Part shown: piece after piece, positions 45,031 through 55,524 of the stretch | Numbering within the stretch: the first letter of the stretch is position 1 | Layout: each line of letters begins with the position of its first letter | From: an uncultured Clostridium sp. | GTDB lineage: Bacteria; Bacillota; Clostridia; Clostridiales; Clostridiaceae | Assembly: GCA_903789665.1 (NCBI GenBank) | Contig: CAIFEX010000009.1 | Span: 1 to 64,000, forward strand | DNA length: 64,000 nucleotides | Direction: 5' to 3' | The notes under the pieces: generated by a model | The model's database searches: none | Told to the model about the DNA's origin: nothing | What the model saw: the letters and a program-made list of their open reading frames with translations, nothing else | Translations under genes and position numbers: made by a program

Positions 45031-45084
45031 AGATAAAGAGAGTTTTTATACAAGACTTTTACAATGATCCTAGGAAGTGTTGAA

Positions 45085-46938
45085 ATGCAAAAAGATAAAA
45101 AACTTGTAATATACGATGTACTTTTTCTGATAGCTTCACTTTATTTTGCTCTGCTGCTCAGATTTGATTTTAATATACCTCCGGAATATATGATATTCTT
45201 AAAACTTTCCATTATTCCTGTAGTGATTATAACTTTGATAATGAATAAGATATTCAATCTATATGACAGAATATGGAAATATGCTTCTGTAGAGGAGCTT
45301 TTTTCCATAGTATATTCCGTATCTCTGGCCAATCTGATATTTATAATTTACAGCTATCTTATAAATTATAAATTTCTTGAAAACAGGTTCTATAGATTTC
45401 CCTATACAGTTCACATAATTTTTTGGATATTGTCAGTGCTTGCACTGGGAGGAATAAGATTTGTATATAGGGTGTCTGAGGATAGAAATAAAGGGGAGTA
45501 TAAGAATAGGAGAGAAAAAAGACTCCTCATAGTTGGGGCGGGCGATGCTTCAGCCATGCTTATAAGGGAAATAAAAAAACATAAGAATTTTAATTACGAT
45601 ATAATAGGTCTTATAGACGACGACAGGGCAAAGAAGAAAAAGCTTATAAACGGAATAAAGGTTTTGGGTGGAAGAGATGAAATCCAGAGAATATGTAAGG
45701 ACAAAAGTATAGAAGAAATAATAATAGCAATGCCTTCGGCAGATATTAAGACCAAAAGGAAAATTATAAACATATGTAAAACCACAAAATGCAAACTTAA
45801 AACTTTACCCGGAATATATGAAATGATAGATGGAAATGTCAACATGTCCAAAATAAGAGATGTGAACATTGAAGATCTTTTGGGGAGAGAAGAGGTAAAG
45901 CTGAACAATGAAAATATAAATAAATACATAAAGGGAAAGGTTATACTTGTAACGGGCGGAGGAGGATCCATTGGCTCTGAACTGTGCAGGCAGATAGCCA
46001 GGTTCGGACCTGGGATGCTTTTAATATTTGACATATATGAGAACAATGTATATGATGTGGAAATGGAATTGAATTATAAATATCCCAAGTTGAATAAAAA
46101 AATAATTATAGGTTCTATAAGAGATGTGAATAGACTTGAAGATATATTTCAGAAATATAGGCCCCAGGTGGTTTTTCATGCAGCGGCCCACAAGCATGTT
46201 CCGCTTATGGAGAACAATCCTGCTGAAGCGGTTAAAAATAATATAATTGGAACGTACAATGTACTTAAATGCTGTGATAAATTCAAGGTGGGAAGATTTG
46301 TGCAGATAAGCACGGATAAGGCTGTTAATCCAACTAGTGTTATGGGAGCCACTAAGAGATTCTGTGAAATCATGGTGCAGGCTTTTGACGAGGACAGTGA
46401 AACTGAGTATGTAGCTGTGAGATTTGGAAATGTGCTTGGAAGCAATGGTTCAGTAATTCCACTTTTTAAAAAGCAGATAGCCCATGGAGGTCCTGTGACA
46501 GTAACCCACCCTGAGATAAACAGGTTTTTTATGACTATTCCCGAAGCTGCACAGCTTGTTATTCAGGCAGGTGCTATAGCCCGTGGGGGTGAAATTTTTG
46601 TCCTGGATATGGGTAAACCCGTAAAAATAGTAGATCTGGCAAAGGATCTCATAACTTTATCCGGATATGAACCCGGTGTGGATATAAAGATAAAGTATAC
46701 TGGACTCAGGCCGGGAGAAAAGTTGTATGAAGAACCGCTTATGAATGAAGTAGCTTTGACTTCTACAGAACACGATAAAATATTTGTGGAAAAACCAAAC
46801 AGGATAGATATGAATTTTGTAGAAAAATCCATAGAGGATTTTGGAAAAGTAGTAAATGGCGATAGAGAACAGGTAATTAAACTTATAGAAGAAAAAGTGC
46901 CAACTTATAAGAGAAAAAAATATCAAAAGGATGAATAA
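45085..46938 (+). CDS. Membrane UDP-sugar 4,6-dehydratase (CapD/WbpM/PglF family)
   Basis: A 617-residue protein with four N-terminal transmembrane helices (about 5-135) and a CoA-binding-like Rossmann domain. The C-terminal SDR domain begins LVTGGGGSIGSELC near 288. The active site has STDKAVNPTSVMGATKR, with Met in place of Tyr, as in WbpM-type enzymes. It most likely makes UDP-4-keto-6-deoxy-HexNAc, the first step to amino-deoxysugars. ATG 45085 follows AGGAAGTG; the extension to 45064 is rejected. Confidence 0.9.
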   Translation: MQKDKKLVIYDVLFLIASLYFALLLRFDFNIPPEYMIFLKLSIIPVVIITLIMNKIFNLYDRIWKYASVEELFSIVYSVSLANLIFIIYSYLINYKFLENRFYRFPYTVHIIFWILSVLALGGIRFVYRVSEDRNKGEYKNRREKRLLIVGAGDASAMLIREIKKHKNFNYDIIGLIDDDRAKKKKLINGIKVLGGRDEIQRICKDKSIEEIIIAMPSADIKTKRKIINICKTTKCKLKTLPGIYEMIDGNVNMSKIRDVNIEDLLGREEVKLNNENINKYIKGKVILVTGGGGSIGSELCRQIARFGPGMLLIFDIYENNVYDVEMELNYKYPKLNKKIIIGSIRDVNRLEDIFQKYRPQVVFHAAAHKHVPLMENNPAEAVKNNIIGTYNVLKCCDKFKVGRFVQISTDKAVNPTSVMGATKRFCEIMVQAFDEDSETEYVAVRFGNVLGSNGSVIPLFKKQIAHGGPVTVTHPEINRFFMTIPEAAQLVIQAGAIARGGEIFVLDMGKPVKIVDLAKDLITLSGYEPGVDIKIKYTGLRPGEKLYEEPLMNEVALTSTEHDKIFVEKPNRIDMNFVEKSIEDFGKVVNGDREQVIKLIEEKVPTYKRKKYQKDE

Positions 46939-46942
46939 GACC

Positions 46943-48124
46943 ATGAAGAATGTGCTAGTTATTTCACATATGTATCCTTCACCTATCAATAGTGTTTTGG
47001 GTATTTTTGTCCATAAGCAGGTTCAGAAACTTATAGGTGAGGGATGCAATGTAAAAGTGGTATGCCCGGTGCCTTATGTTCCAGCTTTTTTAGGTGTAGT
47101 AAAAAAATATAGAGCTTATATTCAGGTTCCGAACAAAGCAGTGCTTGATGGCGTGGAAGTTTTTTACCCCAGATATTTTGAAATTCCCAAGGGAATTTTT
47201 TTACAGAATTCAGGCTTTTTTATGTATCTTGGGATAAAAAAGACTATAGGTAAAATATATAGGAATTTCAAATTTGATGTCATACATGCCCATACTGCGA
47301 TACCTGTCGGATTTGCCAGTATGATTCTTGATAAAAAGTATAAGGTACCTTTAGTGGTGACAATTCATGGCCAGGATTTTCAATATACTATAAAAAAGAA
47401 TAAAAGCTGCAGAAAGAATGTGTTCAGGGTCCTGAAATTTGCAGATAAAATAATAACTGTCAGTAATAAATTGAGGAATGTGATAAAAGAAAAATACCTT
47501 TTAGATAAAACTGTAGTTATAAATAATGGAATTAATCCGGAAGAATATGCCATAGATGAACAAATTGAACTTAAAGGACAGTATGTTATGCTCAGTGTAT
47601 CATCTTTGATAAAAACCAAGGGAATTGATCTGAATATAAATGCATTGTCAAAACTTGTAAAAAAATATCCCAATATCATGTACTATATAATTGGAGACGG
47701 CGAGGAGAGTAAAAATTTAAAGAAACTTGTAATGGATTTGAATCTGAGCAGAAATGTAATTTTTTTGGGGAAATTACCCCATTCGGAGGTGATAAAGTAC
47801 ATGTCTTCAAAATGTGATGTATTTTCACTTCCAAGCTGGCAGGAAGGATTTGGCATAGTTTACATAGAGGCGATGAACAATGGCATACCTGTCATTGGTA
47901 TTAAAGGACAGGGGATAGAAGATGTCATTGAAGATAGGAAAAACGGTTTTCTAGTCGAACCTAAAGATGTGGATGATCTGGCAGATACCATAGATTATAT
48001 ATTGAGTCATAAAGCCGCCGCAAAGAAAATTGGAAAAAATGGGAAAAATACTGTACTCAGTGAATTTACATGGTTTAGAAATGCACAAAAAACTATTGAT
48101 ATATATGATGAAATTATGAGGTGA
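46943..48124 (+). CDS. GT4 glycosyltransferase, TuaC-like
   Basis: The 393-residue GT-B protein begins VLVISHMYPSPINSVLGIFVHKQ and has HAHTAIPVGF, VINNGINPEEY, SVSSLIKTKGID and SLPSWQEGFGIVYIEAMNNG. ATG 46943 is preferred over ATG 46931, which directly abuts the AAAAGG site. Four bases after the dehydratase, probably coupled. Confidence 0.88.
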   Translation: MKNVLVISHMYPSPINSVLGIFVHKQVQKLIGEGCNVKVVCPVPYVPAFLGVVKKYRAYIQVPNKAVLDGVEVFYPRYFEIPKGIFLQNSGFFMYLGIKKTIGKIYRNFKFDVIHAHTAIPVGFASMILDKKYKVPLVVTIHGQDFQYTIKKNKSCRKNVFRVLKFADKIITVSNKLRNVIKEKYLLDKTVVINNGINPEEYAIDEQIELKGQYVMLSVSSLIKTKGIDLNINALSKLVKKYPNIMYYIIGDGEESKNLKKLVMDLNLSRNVIFLGKLPHSEVIKYMSSKCDVFSLPSWQEGFGIVYIEAMNNGIPVIGIKGQGIEDVIEDRKNGFLVEPKDVDDLADTIDYILSHKAAAKKIGKNGKNTVLSEFTWFRNAQKTIDIYDEIMR

Positions 48125-48131
48125 GAAAATT

Positions 48132-49244
48132 TTGAACATTGCTATGCTGCTTACAAATGGATTTGATCCTGATCCCAGAGTTTATAAGGAGGCAAAATCT
48201 CTTACAAAACTGGGACATAAAATCACTATTTTATGTTGGGACAGGGATGGAACATATGTGGATAAACCAGAAGAAAATTTAAATGGTATAAAAATAGTAA
48301 GATTTTTTGGAGAAGCCCAATATGGTTCCGGATACAGACAGATTTTTAAATTTCTACAATTTAAAAAGGAAGTATATAGCTATCTGAAAAATAAGGATTT
48401 TGAGGCCATTCACTGTCATGATTTTGATGGACTTTTCATAGGGACCGGTGTAAATAGAAAACTTAAATTGAAACTTGTATATGATGAACATGATCTCTTT
48501 TATATGTATTTTTATAACAGGCCTGGTTTTATAAATAAATTTATTTGCAGGGCAATTGTCTTGATGGAAAGACATCTTCTTAAAAAAGTGAATGCCCATA
48601 TAGTTGTTACCCCAAAGATGAAACAGCTTTACAGTAAAATAAGCAAGAATATCTACATAGTAAATAATGCACCTTATAAAAATCTATTTGGGAACATAGA
48701 AAAAGTGCCCAGCTCCAAGCTTAGAATTGGTTTTATAGGGTCGGTGAGATATTATGATGAGATAAAGGCACTCATCGATGCTTCCCAAAAATACAACAAA
48801 TGCGTACAGATCATAATCTGCGGAAGAGGAATATATTCTGAACAACTTGCTGAATATTCAAAGAAGTTTTCCAATGTATATATAAGGGGAGTATATCATA
48901 TAGATGAGCTTGAAAAATTATATAGAAATATTGATGTGACCTATGCCTTTTACCCGGGAAATACGGCAGCTATATCTATGCCAAATAAATTCTTTGAGAG
49001 CATAATAACTGAAACTCCAATTATTGCAAATGCTGCAACTGAATTTGGATTTGAGGTTAAAAAGAATAATTTCGGATACGGAATAGATGGAAGTGATCTT
49101 AAAGGAGAATTGGAGGATATAATAGGAAGGTTTGTGGAGAACCCGCATGAAAAGGAAAAGATGATTGGCAGTATGAGAAAAATGAAAGATAATTATTTCT
49201 GGGAATCGAATGAACCTACGTTAAGTAGAATATATGGCAGATGA
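48132..49244 (+). CDS. GT4-type glycosyltransferase
   Basis: A 370-residue GT-B enzyme with MLLTNGFDPDPRVYKEAKSL, HCHDFDGL, VNNAPY at the linker and a donor domain with RIGFIGSVRYYDEI, AFYPGNTAAISMPNKFFE. No EX7E motif is as clear as in the previous gene. It starts at TTG 48132 with GAGGTGAG six bases upstream. Donor and acceptor unknown. Confidence 0.85.
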   Translation: MNIAMLLTNGFDPDPRVYKEAKSLTKLGHKITILCWDRDGTYVDKPEENLNGIKIVRFFGEAQYGSGYRQIFKFLQFKKEVYSYLKNKDFEAIHCHDFDGLFIGTGVNRKLKLKLVYDEHDLFYMYFYNRPGFINKFICRAIVLMERHLLKKVNAHIVVTPKMKQLYSKISKNIYIVNNAPYKNLFGNIEKVPSSKLRIGFIGSVRYYDEIKALIDASQKYNKCVQIIICGRGIYSEQLAEYSKKFSNVYIRGVYHIDELEKLYRNIDVTYAFYPGNTAAISMPNKFFESIITETPIIANAATEFGFEVKKNNFGYGIDGSDLKGELEDIIGRFVENPHEKEKMIGSMRKMKDNYFWESNEPTLSRIYGR

Positions 49245-49293
49245 TTTACAGCGGCGGGAGAACCACCTGATAAAAGATTAAGAGGAGATTTGT

Positions 49294-50280
49294 ATGTGTA
49301 ACAGAAATTCAGTTTCAATAATAATTCCAGTATATAATGAGGAAATGTATATAGAAAAATGTCTTAAATCCATAGTGGATCAGACTTATGAAAACATTAT
49401 TGAGATATTGGTATTAGATGGAATGTCTACAGATTCTACGAGGGATATAATAGGGAAATTTACCAATGAAAAATTGCTGCTGATAGATAATGAGAAGAAA
49501 ATTCAATCTGCGGCACTCAACAAGGGGATAAAAATGGCAAGGGGAGACATAGTTGTGAGGGTTGACGCCCACGCGATCTACGATAAGAATTATGTTGGCC
49601 AGTGTGTAAAAACCCTGAATAGAATGAAATCGCAAAAAGTTGTAAATGTGGGAGGACCCACATATCTTTTGAGATCAAAATCCTATATAGAGAATTGTAT
49701 AGTTTTTTTACATGAAAGTAAGTTTGGCATAGGGGTTGCCAAGTTCAGGCAGAAAGATTATGAGGGTTTTGTTGATACCGTCTGGAACGGGGCGTTTTGG
49801 AGATGGATATTTGATGAAATAGGTTTTTATAATGAGAATTTATCCAGAAGTGAAGATAATGATTTAAACAACAGGATACTGAGGGCTGGATATAAAATAT
49901 ACCAGAACAAAGATATAATTTCCTATTACAGGCCCAGGAGCAGCGTAGGAAAAATAATCTCCCAGAATTTTAAAAATGGAGAGGCCATAGGCGGCTCTAT
50001 TGTAAATAATAGAGAAATAGTTAGAATAAGGCACCTTGTTCCTCTTGTATTTTTTTTGACCATAGTGATATTTGGGATAACTTATAAGTTTTTTCTTGTA
50101 AGTAGAATTATAGAGATTCTGGCTCTGGCCAGTTATTTTGCAGTGGATATTCTGGAATCCATGAATATAGGGATAAGAAATGGAATAAGATATATGCCCT
50201 GCATGTTTGTACTGTTTTTTTTGCTGCATATAGCTTACGGATTGGGAACTATATGTGGATTCTTTAAATCAATTGAATAA
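49294..50280 (+). CDS. GT2 glycosyltransferase, ExoA-like, membrane anchored
   Basis: The 328-residue protein has a GT-A domain (SIIIPVYNEEMYIEKCL, LVLDGMSTDSTRDI, VRVDAHAIY, WNGAFWRWIFDEIG) and at least two C-terminal hydrophobic helices. It resembles succinoglycan ExoA-type transferases that act on lipid-linked sugars. GAGGAGA precedes the ATG. The end overlaps the upstream leader of the polymerase gene. Confidence 0.86.
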   Translation: MCNRNSVSIIIPVYNEEMYIEKCLKSIVDQTYENIIEILVLDGMSTDSTRDIIGKFTNEKLLLIDNEKKIQSAALNKGIKMARGDIVVRVDAHAIYDKNYVGQCVKTLNRMKSQKVVNVGGPTYLLRSKSYIENCIVFLHESKFGIGVAKFRQKDYEGFVDTVWNGAFWRWIFDEIGFYNENLSRSEDNDLNNRILRAGYKIYQNKDIISYYRPRSSVGKIISQNFKNGEAIGGSIVNNREIVRIRHLVPLVFFLTIVIFGITYKFFLVSRIIEILALASYFAVDILESMNIGIRNGIRYMPCMFVLFFLLHIAYGLGTICGFFKSIE

Positions 50281-50293
50281 GGAGGTCCGCTTG

Positions 50294-51583
50294 ATGATAG
50301 ATGAAATTTATGACAGGCAAAGCAGAAACGGAAAAATATTGTCTGTTGCAGTATACCTGCTTATAGTAGCAGGATTGACTGTAGGATACATATGTTCCAT
50401 TAAATATTATAAATCTTTTAATTTTGTAATAAACTCTGGAATTCTTAGAAGGGCGCTTGTCATGCTCCCGCTGGTGATAGCTGTAATTTATACCGTTGTA
50501 TTTTTACTGCCAAACAGAATCCAGGGCCTTACCAGTTTGTATTGGTTCTTATTTTTGTTTCTCAGTATTACCCCCCTTTTAGTTGTTTACACTATGAGCG
50601 GTCTTGGAGAAAGCAAAAATTCGGGAATATACATATATATAATAACTGCGGCTGCCGTTATTGGAGTGATTTTGGTAAGTAGGATGAATTTTAAGATACC
50701 GCAGATATCAGTAAAACCCAGGGTTTTTTGGATAGGTGTTGTGGGATTCATGATTATTGGTTATTCCTATTTGATATATAAATTGGGACTTCCAACCAGA
50801 ATATTGGAATCCTTTCAAAATGTATATGCTGTAAGGTTAAATTATAGACAAGAAGCGGGAAGGCTTACAGATTATTTTGTCCAATGGCTTGGAAACATAA
50901 TAAATCCTTTTATACTTGCTTATTTTATCTATAAGAAAAAATATAAGTTCGCGATTATACCTGTTGCATTACAAGTTGTTTTATATGGATATGCAGCTTA
51001 TAAAAGTCAGTTTGCAGTACTGCTTTTAGCTCCATTTTTTGGAATGATATTGAGGTACGGCATAAAGAGAAGTTTGATTGAAAAGATGATGGCACTTGCC
51101 GTAATACTTGGCCTTGCTGCTTTCTTCCTCAAAAAATTGTCAATATATCTTCTTGTAATAATAAGAATATTTCTGTGGCCTTCCCTTATAGCACTGGAAT
51201 ACTATGATTTTTTCTGGATGTATCCCAAGATGCTTTTATCCCAGAGCATACTAGGTCACTTTTTTAAGAATATATACAACATGGACCCTAATTTTTATAT
51301 GGCAACGGTCTATTATGGAAGGCCCGACATGAGGCTCAACGTGACGTGGTATGGAGACGCCTATATGAATTTTGGCATTGTAGGGGTAATTCTATTTTCA
51401 ATACTTCTCTATTTTATAATGATAATAATTAAATCTGTGGAAACCAAGAATATATTTCTGGTAGGTACAATTTTATTTGGCGGAATAATGGCTTTATTTA
51501 ATGGACCCATACTTACTACACTGCTTACGAATGGACTTGGGCTTGGACTTGTTTTGGCCTATTTGCTTCCAAAAGAGCTTTAA
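50294..51583 (+). CDS. Polytopic membrane protein, Wzy-like polymerase candidate
   Basis: The 429-residue protein has ten or more hydrophobic segments and a larger loop around 190-220 and 330-365 (NMDPNFYMATVYYGRPDM), like O-antigen/capsule polymerases. Sequence alone does not prove function; position among glycosyltransferases and a flippase supports it. ATG 50294 has GGAGG upstream; the ORF extension into the previous gene is rejected. Confidence 0.65.
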   Translation: MIDEIYDRQSRNGKILSVAVYLLIVAGLTVGYICSIKYYKSFNFVINSGILRRALVMLPLVIAVIYTVVFLLPNRIQGLTSLYWFLFLFLSITPLLVVYTMSGLGESKNSGIYIYIITAAAVIGVILVSRMNFKIPQISVKPRVFWIGVVGFMIIGYSYLIYKLGLPTRILESFQNVYAVRLNYRQEAGRLTDYFVQWLGNIINPFILAYFIYKKKYKFAIIPVALQVVLYGYAAYKSQFAVLLLAPFFGMILRYGIKRSLIEKMMALAVILGLAAFFLKKLSIYLLVIIRIFLWPSLIALEYYDFFWMYPKMLLSQSILGHFFKNIYNMDPNFYMATVYYGRPDMRLNVTWYGDAYMNFGIVGVILFSILLYFIMIIIKSVETKNIFLVGTILFGGIMALFNGPILTTLLTNGLGLGLVLAYLLPKEL

Positions 51584-51607
51584 CTATTTGATTCTGGGAG
51601 GTAACAC

Positions 51608-52597
51608 ATGATAAAGAAGTACTATAAAGATATGGATATAGCTAGGGGGATAGGTATATTTTTAGTAGTTCTAGGACATTCTTTCCCTGATTCGCAGTTC
51701 AATAACAGCAATTTTTATGCATATATATATAAACTTATATATTCTTTTCATATGCCATTTTTTTTCATTATATCAGGGTTTTTTGCCTATAAGATATATG
51801 AAATAGAGAATTTAAAGGGTTATGGCTCTTATGTATATAAAAAGATAAAGAGGCTGATGGTTCCATATTTTACAGTTTCGCTGGTGGCAGTTCCCATAAA
51901 ATTATACATGAATAATTTTGCTGCACGCCCTGTCAAATTGAACAGTCTTATAATAAATATACTTTTTTATCCGCTTGATATTCCAATACAGTATTTTTGG
52001 TTTATCTATACGCTGTTTTTCATATTCGTAGCAGCTCCTATTTTTAGCAAAATACCAGTTCGTATGGCACTTTTGATAACTTTGGTTCTGAATCTTGTTT
52101 TCACAAAACAGGTTGGTTTATTTTATATATATGGAATAATACATTATCTGTTTTATTTCTTTTTTGGTATTTATTTGAGAACTGTTTATGACAAATGGAA
52201 TAATATTGAGAATAGAAATAAATATATAGTGATTACAGTATTTTCATTATTTCTTATAACTTTGAATATTTTTGATGTGAGAAAGGCTATATATCCCTAT
52301 TATAATTTATTGACGGCCCTTCTTGGAAGCAGTATATTTCTGCTGGTATCCCAGCTTATGGTCAACTCTTCAATGGGAGAGCTGTTCAGGAGATTGGGAA
52401 GATACAGCTATGATGTATATTTATTGTCATGGTTCTTTCAAACAGGAGCCAGAGTTTTATTTTACCAGATGTTCAAATTTAATTACAGCGTGGTAATTGT
52501 AATAATGCTCTTTATAGGTTTTATGCCCATATTGATGTCCAAATTGATATTTGACAGAATACCTGTATTGGGAAAGATATTTTTAGGCCGCAAATAA
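51608..52597 (+). CDS. Acyltransferase 3 family membrane protein (OafA/WecH-like)
   Basis: The 329-residue protein has DIARGIGIFLVVLGHSFPD with the conserved histidine, YSFHMPFFFIISGFF, and about ten membrane helices. The family O-acetylates or succinylates sugars on exopolysaccharides. It follows the polymerase-like gene by 24 bases with GGGAGG upstream. Confidence 0.9.
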   Translation: MIKKYYKDMDIARGIGIFLVVLGHSFPDSQFNNSNFYAYIYKLIYSFHMPFFFIISGFFAYKIYEIENLKGYGSYVYKKIKRLMVPYFTVSLVAVPIKLYMNNFAARPVKLNSLIINILFYPLDIPIQYFWFIYTLFFIFVAAPIFSKIPVRMALLITLVLNLVFTKQVGLFYIYGIIHYLFYFFFGIYLRTVYDKWNNIENRNKYIVITVFSLFLITLNIFDVRKAIYPYYNLLTALLGSSIFLLVSQLMVNSSMGELFRRLGRYSYDVYLLSWFFQTGARVLFYQMFKFNYSVVIVIMLFIGFMPILMSKLIFDRIPVLGKIFLGRK

Positions 52598-52665
52598 ATT
52601 GTATATAAAATTAATTAGTGATAAAATACTTAAAGTAAGTGCAGTTAATTATTTTGGAGGAAAAC

Positions 52666-54204
52666 ATGGAAAGTAATAAGCTTGTAAAGTCTGCTGGTGT
52701 GGTAATGGTTATTTCAATGGCAAGTAGAGTCTTGGGCTTTGTGAGAGATGCTCTTATTGTAAGTGTTTTTGGTGCTTCTGTTAGTTCGGATGCTTACACT
52801 ATGTCACTTGCAATACCCAATCTCATGTTTAATTTATTCGGCCTTGCCATTACTACAACTTTTATTCCGATACTCAGTGAATGTTACAGTAAAGATGGCA
52901 AAGATGAAATGTTCAGATTTGCCAATTACATAATGAATATATTGATGATCATATCCTTATTTTTGTGTGTCCTGGGATGGATATTTACCGACGACATTGT
53001 AAATATAATTGCCAGCTTTACAGGAGAACGATATAATTTAACTGTGTTTTTGACAAAAATAAGTATGATAAATATACTTTTCCTGAGTTTGAACAGCGGG
53101 TACACTGCAATACTTCAAACTTTGGATGATTTTACTGCTCCCGCCTTAGTGGGAATAGTGATGAATATACCTATAATATTGTACATATTGACCGGAACAC
53201 ATTATGGAATAGTGGGACTTACAGTGGCAACTATGATTGGAAATGGGCTTCAAATAGTTATACAGATTCCGTGGCTTATAAAAAACAACTACAGGTACAG
53301 CTTTAAAATAGATTTTAAGGAACCCAGGATAAAAAAAATGATGTCGCTTATCACACCGGTCATTATTGGAACGGGTGTAAATCAGGTCAATGAAATTGTT
53401 CAGAAAAGAATGGCATCAGGTCTTGCAATTGGCAGCATAGTGGCACTTGATTATGCAAATAAAATGAATATGCTTGTATATTTTACCTTTGCTTCTGCCA
53501 TAGTGACAGTGATTTTTCCTTCACTTTCCAGGGATGTAAGTACTAAAAATTTCAATGAATTTAAATATCACATAAGTTCCGCGGTGAATAACATAAATAT
53601 TATAGTTATTCCTGCAGTCGTAGGTCTGCTTATATTGAGAGTCCCCATAATAAGTGTTCTTTTTATGCACGGTGCTTTTAATAAATCAGCAGTTGATATG
53701 ACAGCGGAAGCTCTTTTTTTCCTGGTTTCAGGATTGGTATTCTGGGGAATAAGGGATGTTTTCAACAGATCCTTTTATGCACTGCAGGATACAATAACAC
53801 CCATGATAAACGGGGCCATAGGAATAGGGGTAAACATAGTGATGAGCATTATGCTTGTAAAAAGGATGGGAATAGGAGGACTGACTCTTGCTACCACCAT
53901 TTCTGCTTTTGTGAGCTGTGTGCTTTTGGTCAAGGATCTCAGAAAGAGAGTTGGAAGTGTAAATGGTGTTAACATGTTTATGGTTGGAGGCAAGATAATA
54001 GCTTCAGCATCTGTTATGGGAATATGCATATTTTTCATATATCGTTTTTTAGGAAATTTTCTAGTTGGATTCAAAGGACAGCTTATTATAATAATCATCT
54101 GCATAGTTACTGCAGTGGGAATTTATGTTCTGATGCTGATATTATTGAAAGTGAAGGAACTTACAAATATAATCAATATGATTAAAAGTAAATTTAAAAG
54201 ATAG
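52666..54204 (+). CDS. MurJ/MviN-family lipid flippase (copy 1)
   Basis: The 512-residue MOP-superfamily protein has about 14 membrane helices. Family segments include GVVMVISMASRVLGFVRDAL, TTTFIPILSE, MHGAFNKSAVDMTAEAL and the DVFNRSFYALQDTITPM segment. It could flip lipid II or, given its neighbours, a lipid-linked polysaccharide unit. GGAGG lies eight bases before ATG 52666. A second related gene lies at 62299. Confidence 0.9.
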   Translation: MESNKLVKSAGVVMVISMASRVLGFVRDALIVSVFGASVSSDAYTMSLAIPNLMFNLFGLAITTTFIPILSECYSKDGKDEMFRFANYIMNILMIISLFLCVLGWIFTDDIVNIIASFTGERYNLTVFLTKISMINILFLSLNSGYTAILQTLDDFTAPALVGIVMNIPIILYILTGTHYGIVGLTVATMIGNGLQIVIQIPWLIKNNYRYSFKIDFKEPRIKKMMSLITPVIIGTGVNQVNEIVQKRMASGLAIGSIVALDYANKMNMLVYFTFASAIVTVIFPSLSRDVSTKNFNEFKYHISSAVNNINIIVIPAVVGLLILRVPIISVLFMHGAFNKSAVDMTAEALFFLVSGLVFWGIRDVFNRSFYALQDTITPMINGAIGIGVNIVMSIMLVKRMGIGGLTLATTISAFVSCVLLVKDLRKRVGSVNGVNMFMVGGKIIASASVMGICIFFIYRFLGNFLVGFKGQLIIIIICIVTAVGIYVLMLILLKVKELTNIINMIKSKFKR

Positions 54205-54249
54205 ATTCAGATATATTATCAATGCGGTGAAAAGGAGAATAGAGTTCTA

Positions 54250-55446
54250 ATGAAGAAATTTTGTAAACTCGTAACTGTGATTTTAATATTTATGTTTTTT
54301 TCAACAGGATGTGCAGATATAGCTGGAAGGAATAACAACAGAGAAATAGTAGTTTGGTCTCATTTTACGGATCCTGAAATAACTGAACTCAGAACTCTTG
54401 CTGATAAATGGTCAAAGACTTCAGGGTACAAAGTGGTAATTCATTCAGACAAAGGTGACAATAGGGCATATATTGAGGCATCTTTAAGAAATATGGAACC
54501 GGATATAGAATTTGGAGTATCACATGAAAGAATGGAAAAACTTCACAGTGAAAATCTTTTGACTAAAATTCCTGACAACTTGATAGATAAAGATAAATAT
54601 ATACCGTCAGCTCTTGAAACTGTTACCTTTAACAATAAAATGTACGGTATCCCGCTGTCTATAGAAACCTATGGGTTATATTATAATAAAGACAAGGTGA
54701 AAAAACTTCCCCAGACCTTTGAAGAATTGATTTCGATGGGTCGGAAACAGGGTTTTCAATATGATATAAATAATTTTTATTTGAGCTTTCCGATACTCCA
54801 GGCCAACGGAGCATATATTTTTGGAAAAAATAATAAGGGATATAATGTGAAAGACATAGGACTCAACAATGAAAATGCAGTTAAAGGGTATTCAATGATT
54901 AGGGATATGGTTCAGAAATACAAGTTGATGCCGGAAACTGTAGACAGTATAACCGCCAGAAATAATTTTAAAGACGGTAAGACCAGTTTTTACATAAGCG
55001 GCTCCTGGGATCTTCAGGAGCTGGATCAATCGGGACTTAATTATTCTGTAGTGCCCTTTCCAAAATACAATGGCAGGCAGATGACATCATTTGTCACAGC
55101 CCAGGTGGCTTATGTGAGCCCGAGATCGGAATATAAAAAAGCCGACTGGAGCTTGATAAAATATCTTATAGATAATTCCAGCAAACCGCTTTTTAAGATA
55201 ACGGGAAGAATTCCCCCCTTTAAAACGGACTACAATATAAAGGAAGTAAAAAACGATGCAAAAGCCAGGACTTTTGTAAAACAGTCGGAATATGGGGAAA
55301 TATTGCCCAATGTGACTGAAACACAGGCTCTTCAAAATACTAACAAGATAATGCAGAATTTGACATCGGGGAAAATAACCCCGAAAGAATGCGGACACCA
55401 AATAGAAAAAGACATACTGGATTTTATTGCAAAGGAAAAGCAATAA
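54250..55446 (+). CDS. Extracellular solute-binding lipoprotein (ABC sugar-binding type)
   Basis: The 398-residue protein has a lipoprotein signal peptide ending FSTGC (Cys about 21). A family 1 solute-binding fold follows, with VVWSHFTDPEITELRTLADKW and AALETV-like central segments and GLYYNKDKVKKLPQTFEEL. Such proteins capture sugars for ABC importers, but no permease or ATPase is adjacent. It sits inside the polysaccharide locus, so it may bind a glycan or have been recruited for another role. Confidence 0.85.
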   Translation: MKKFCKLVTVILIFMFFSTGCADIAGRNNNREIVVWSHFTDPEITELRTLADKWSKTSGYKVVIHSDKGDNRAYIEASLRNMEPDIEFGVSHERMEKLHSENLLTKIPDNLIDKDKYIPSALETVTFNNKMYGIPLSIETYGLYYNKDKVKKLPQTFEELISMGRKQGFQYDINNFYLSFPILQANGAYIFGKNNKGYNVKDIGLNNENAVKGYSMIRDMVQKYKLMPETVDSITARNNFKDGKTSFYISGSWDLQELDQSGLNYSVVPFPKYNGRQMTSFVTAQVAYVSPRSEYKKADWSLIKYLIDNSSKPLFKITGRIPPFKTDYNIKEVKNDAKARTFVKQSEYGEILPNVTETQALQNTNKIMQNLTSGKITPKECGHQIEKDILDFIAKEKQ

Positions 55447-55457
55447 AAAAGCTTAAG

Positions 55458-55486
55458 GTGACAAAGAAAAAAGTATGTATTATAAT
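55458..55486 (+). promoter_or_regulatory. Promoter of the uronic-acid operon
   Basis: GTGACA (55458-55463), 17 bases, TATAAT (55481-55486), about 39 bases before the dehydrogenase ATG. Confidence 0.7.
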
Positions 55487-55524
55487 GAAAAACGTATGAG
55501 CAAGTTAAACTAGGAGGTAAAAAC

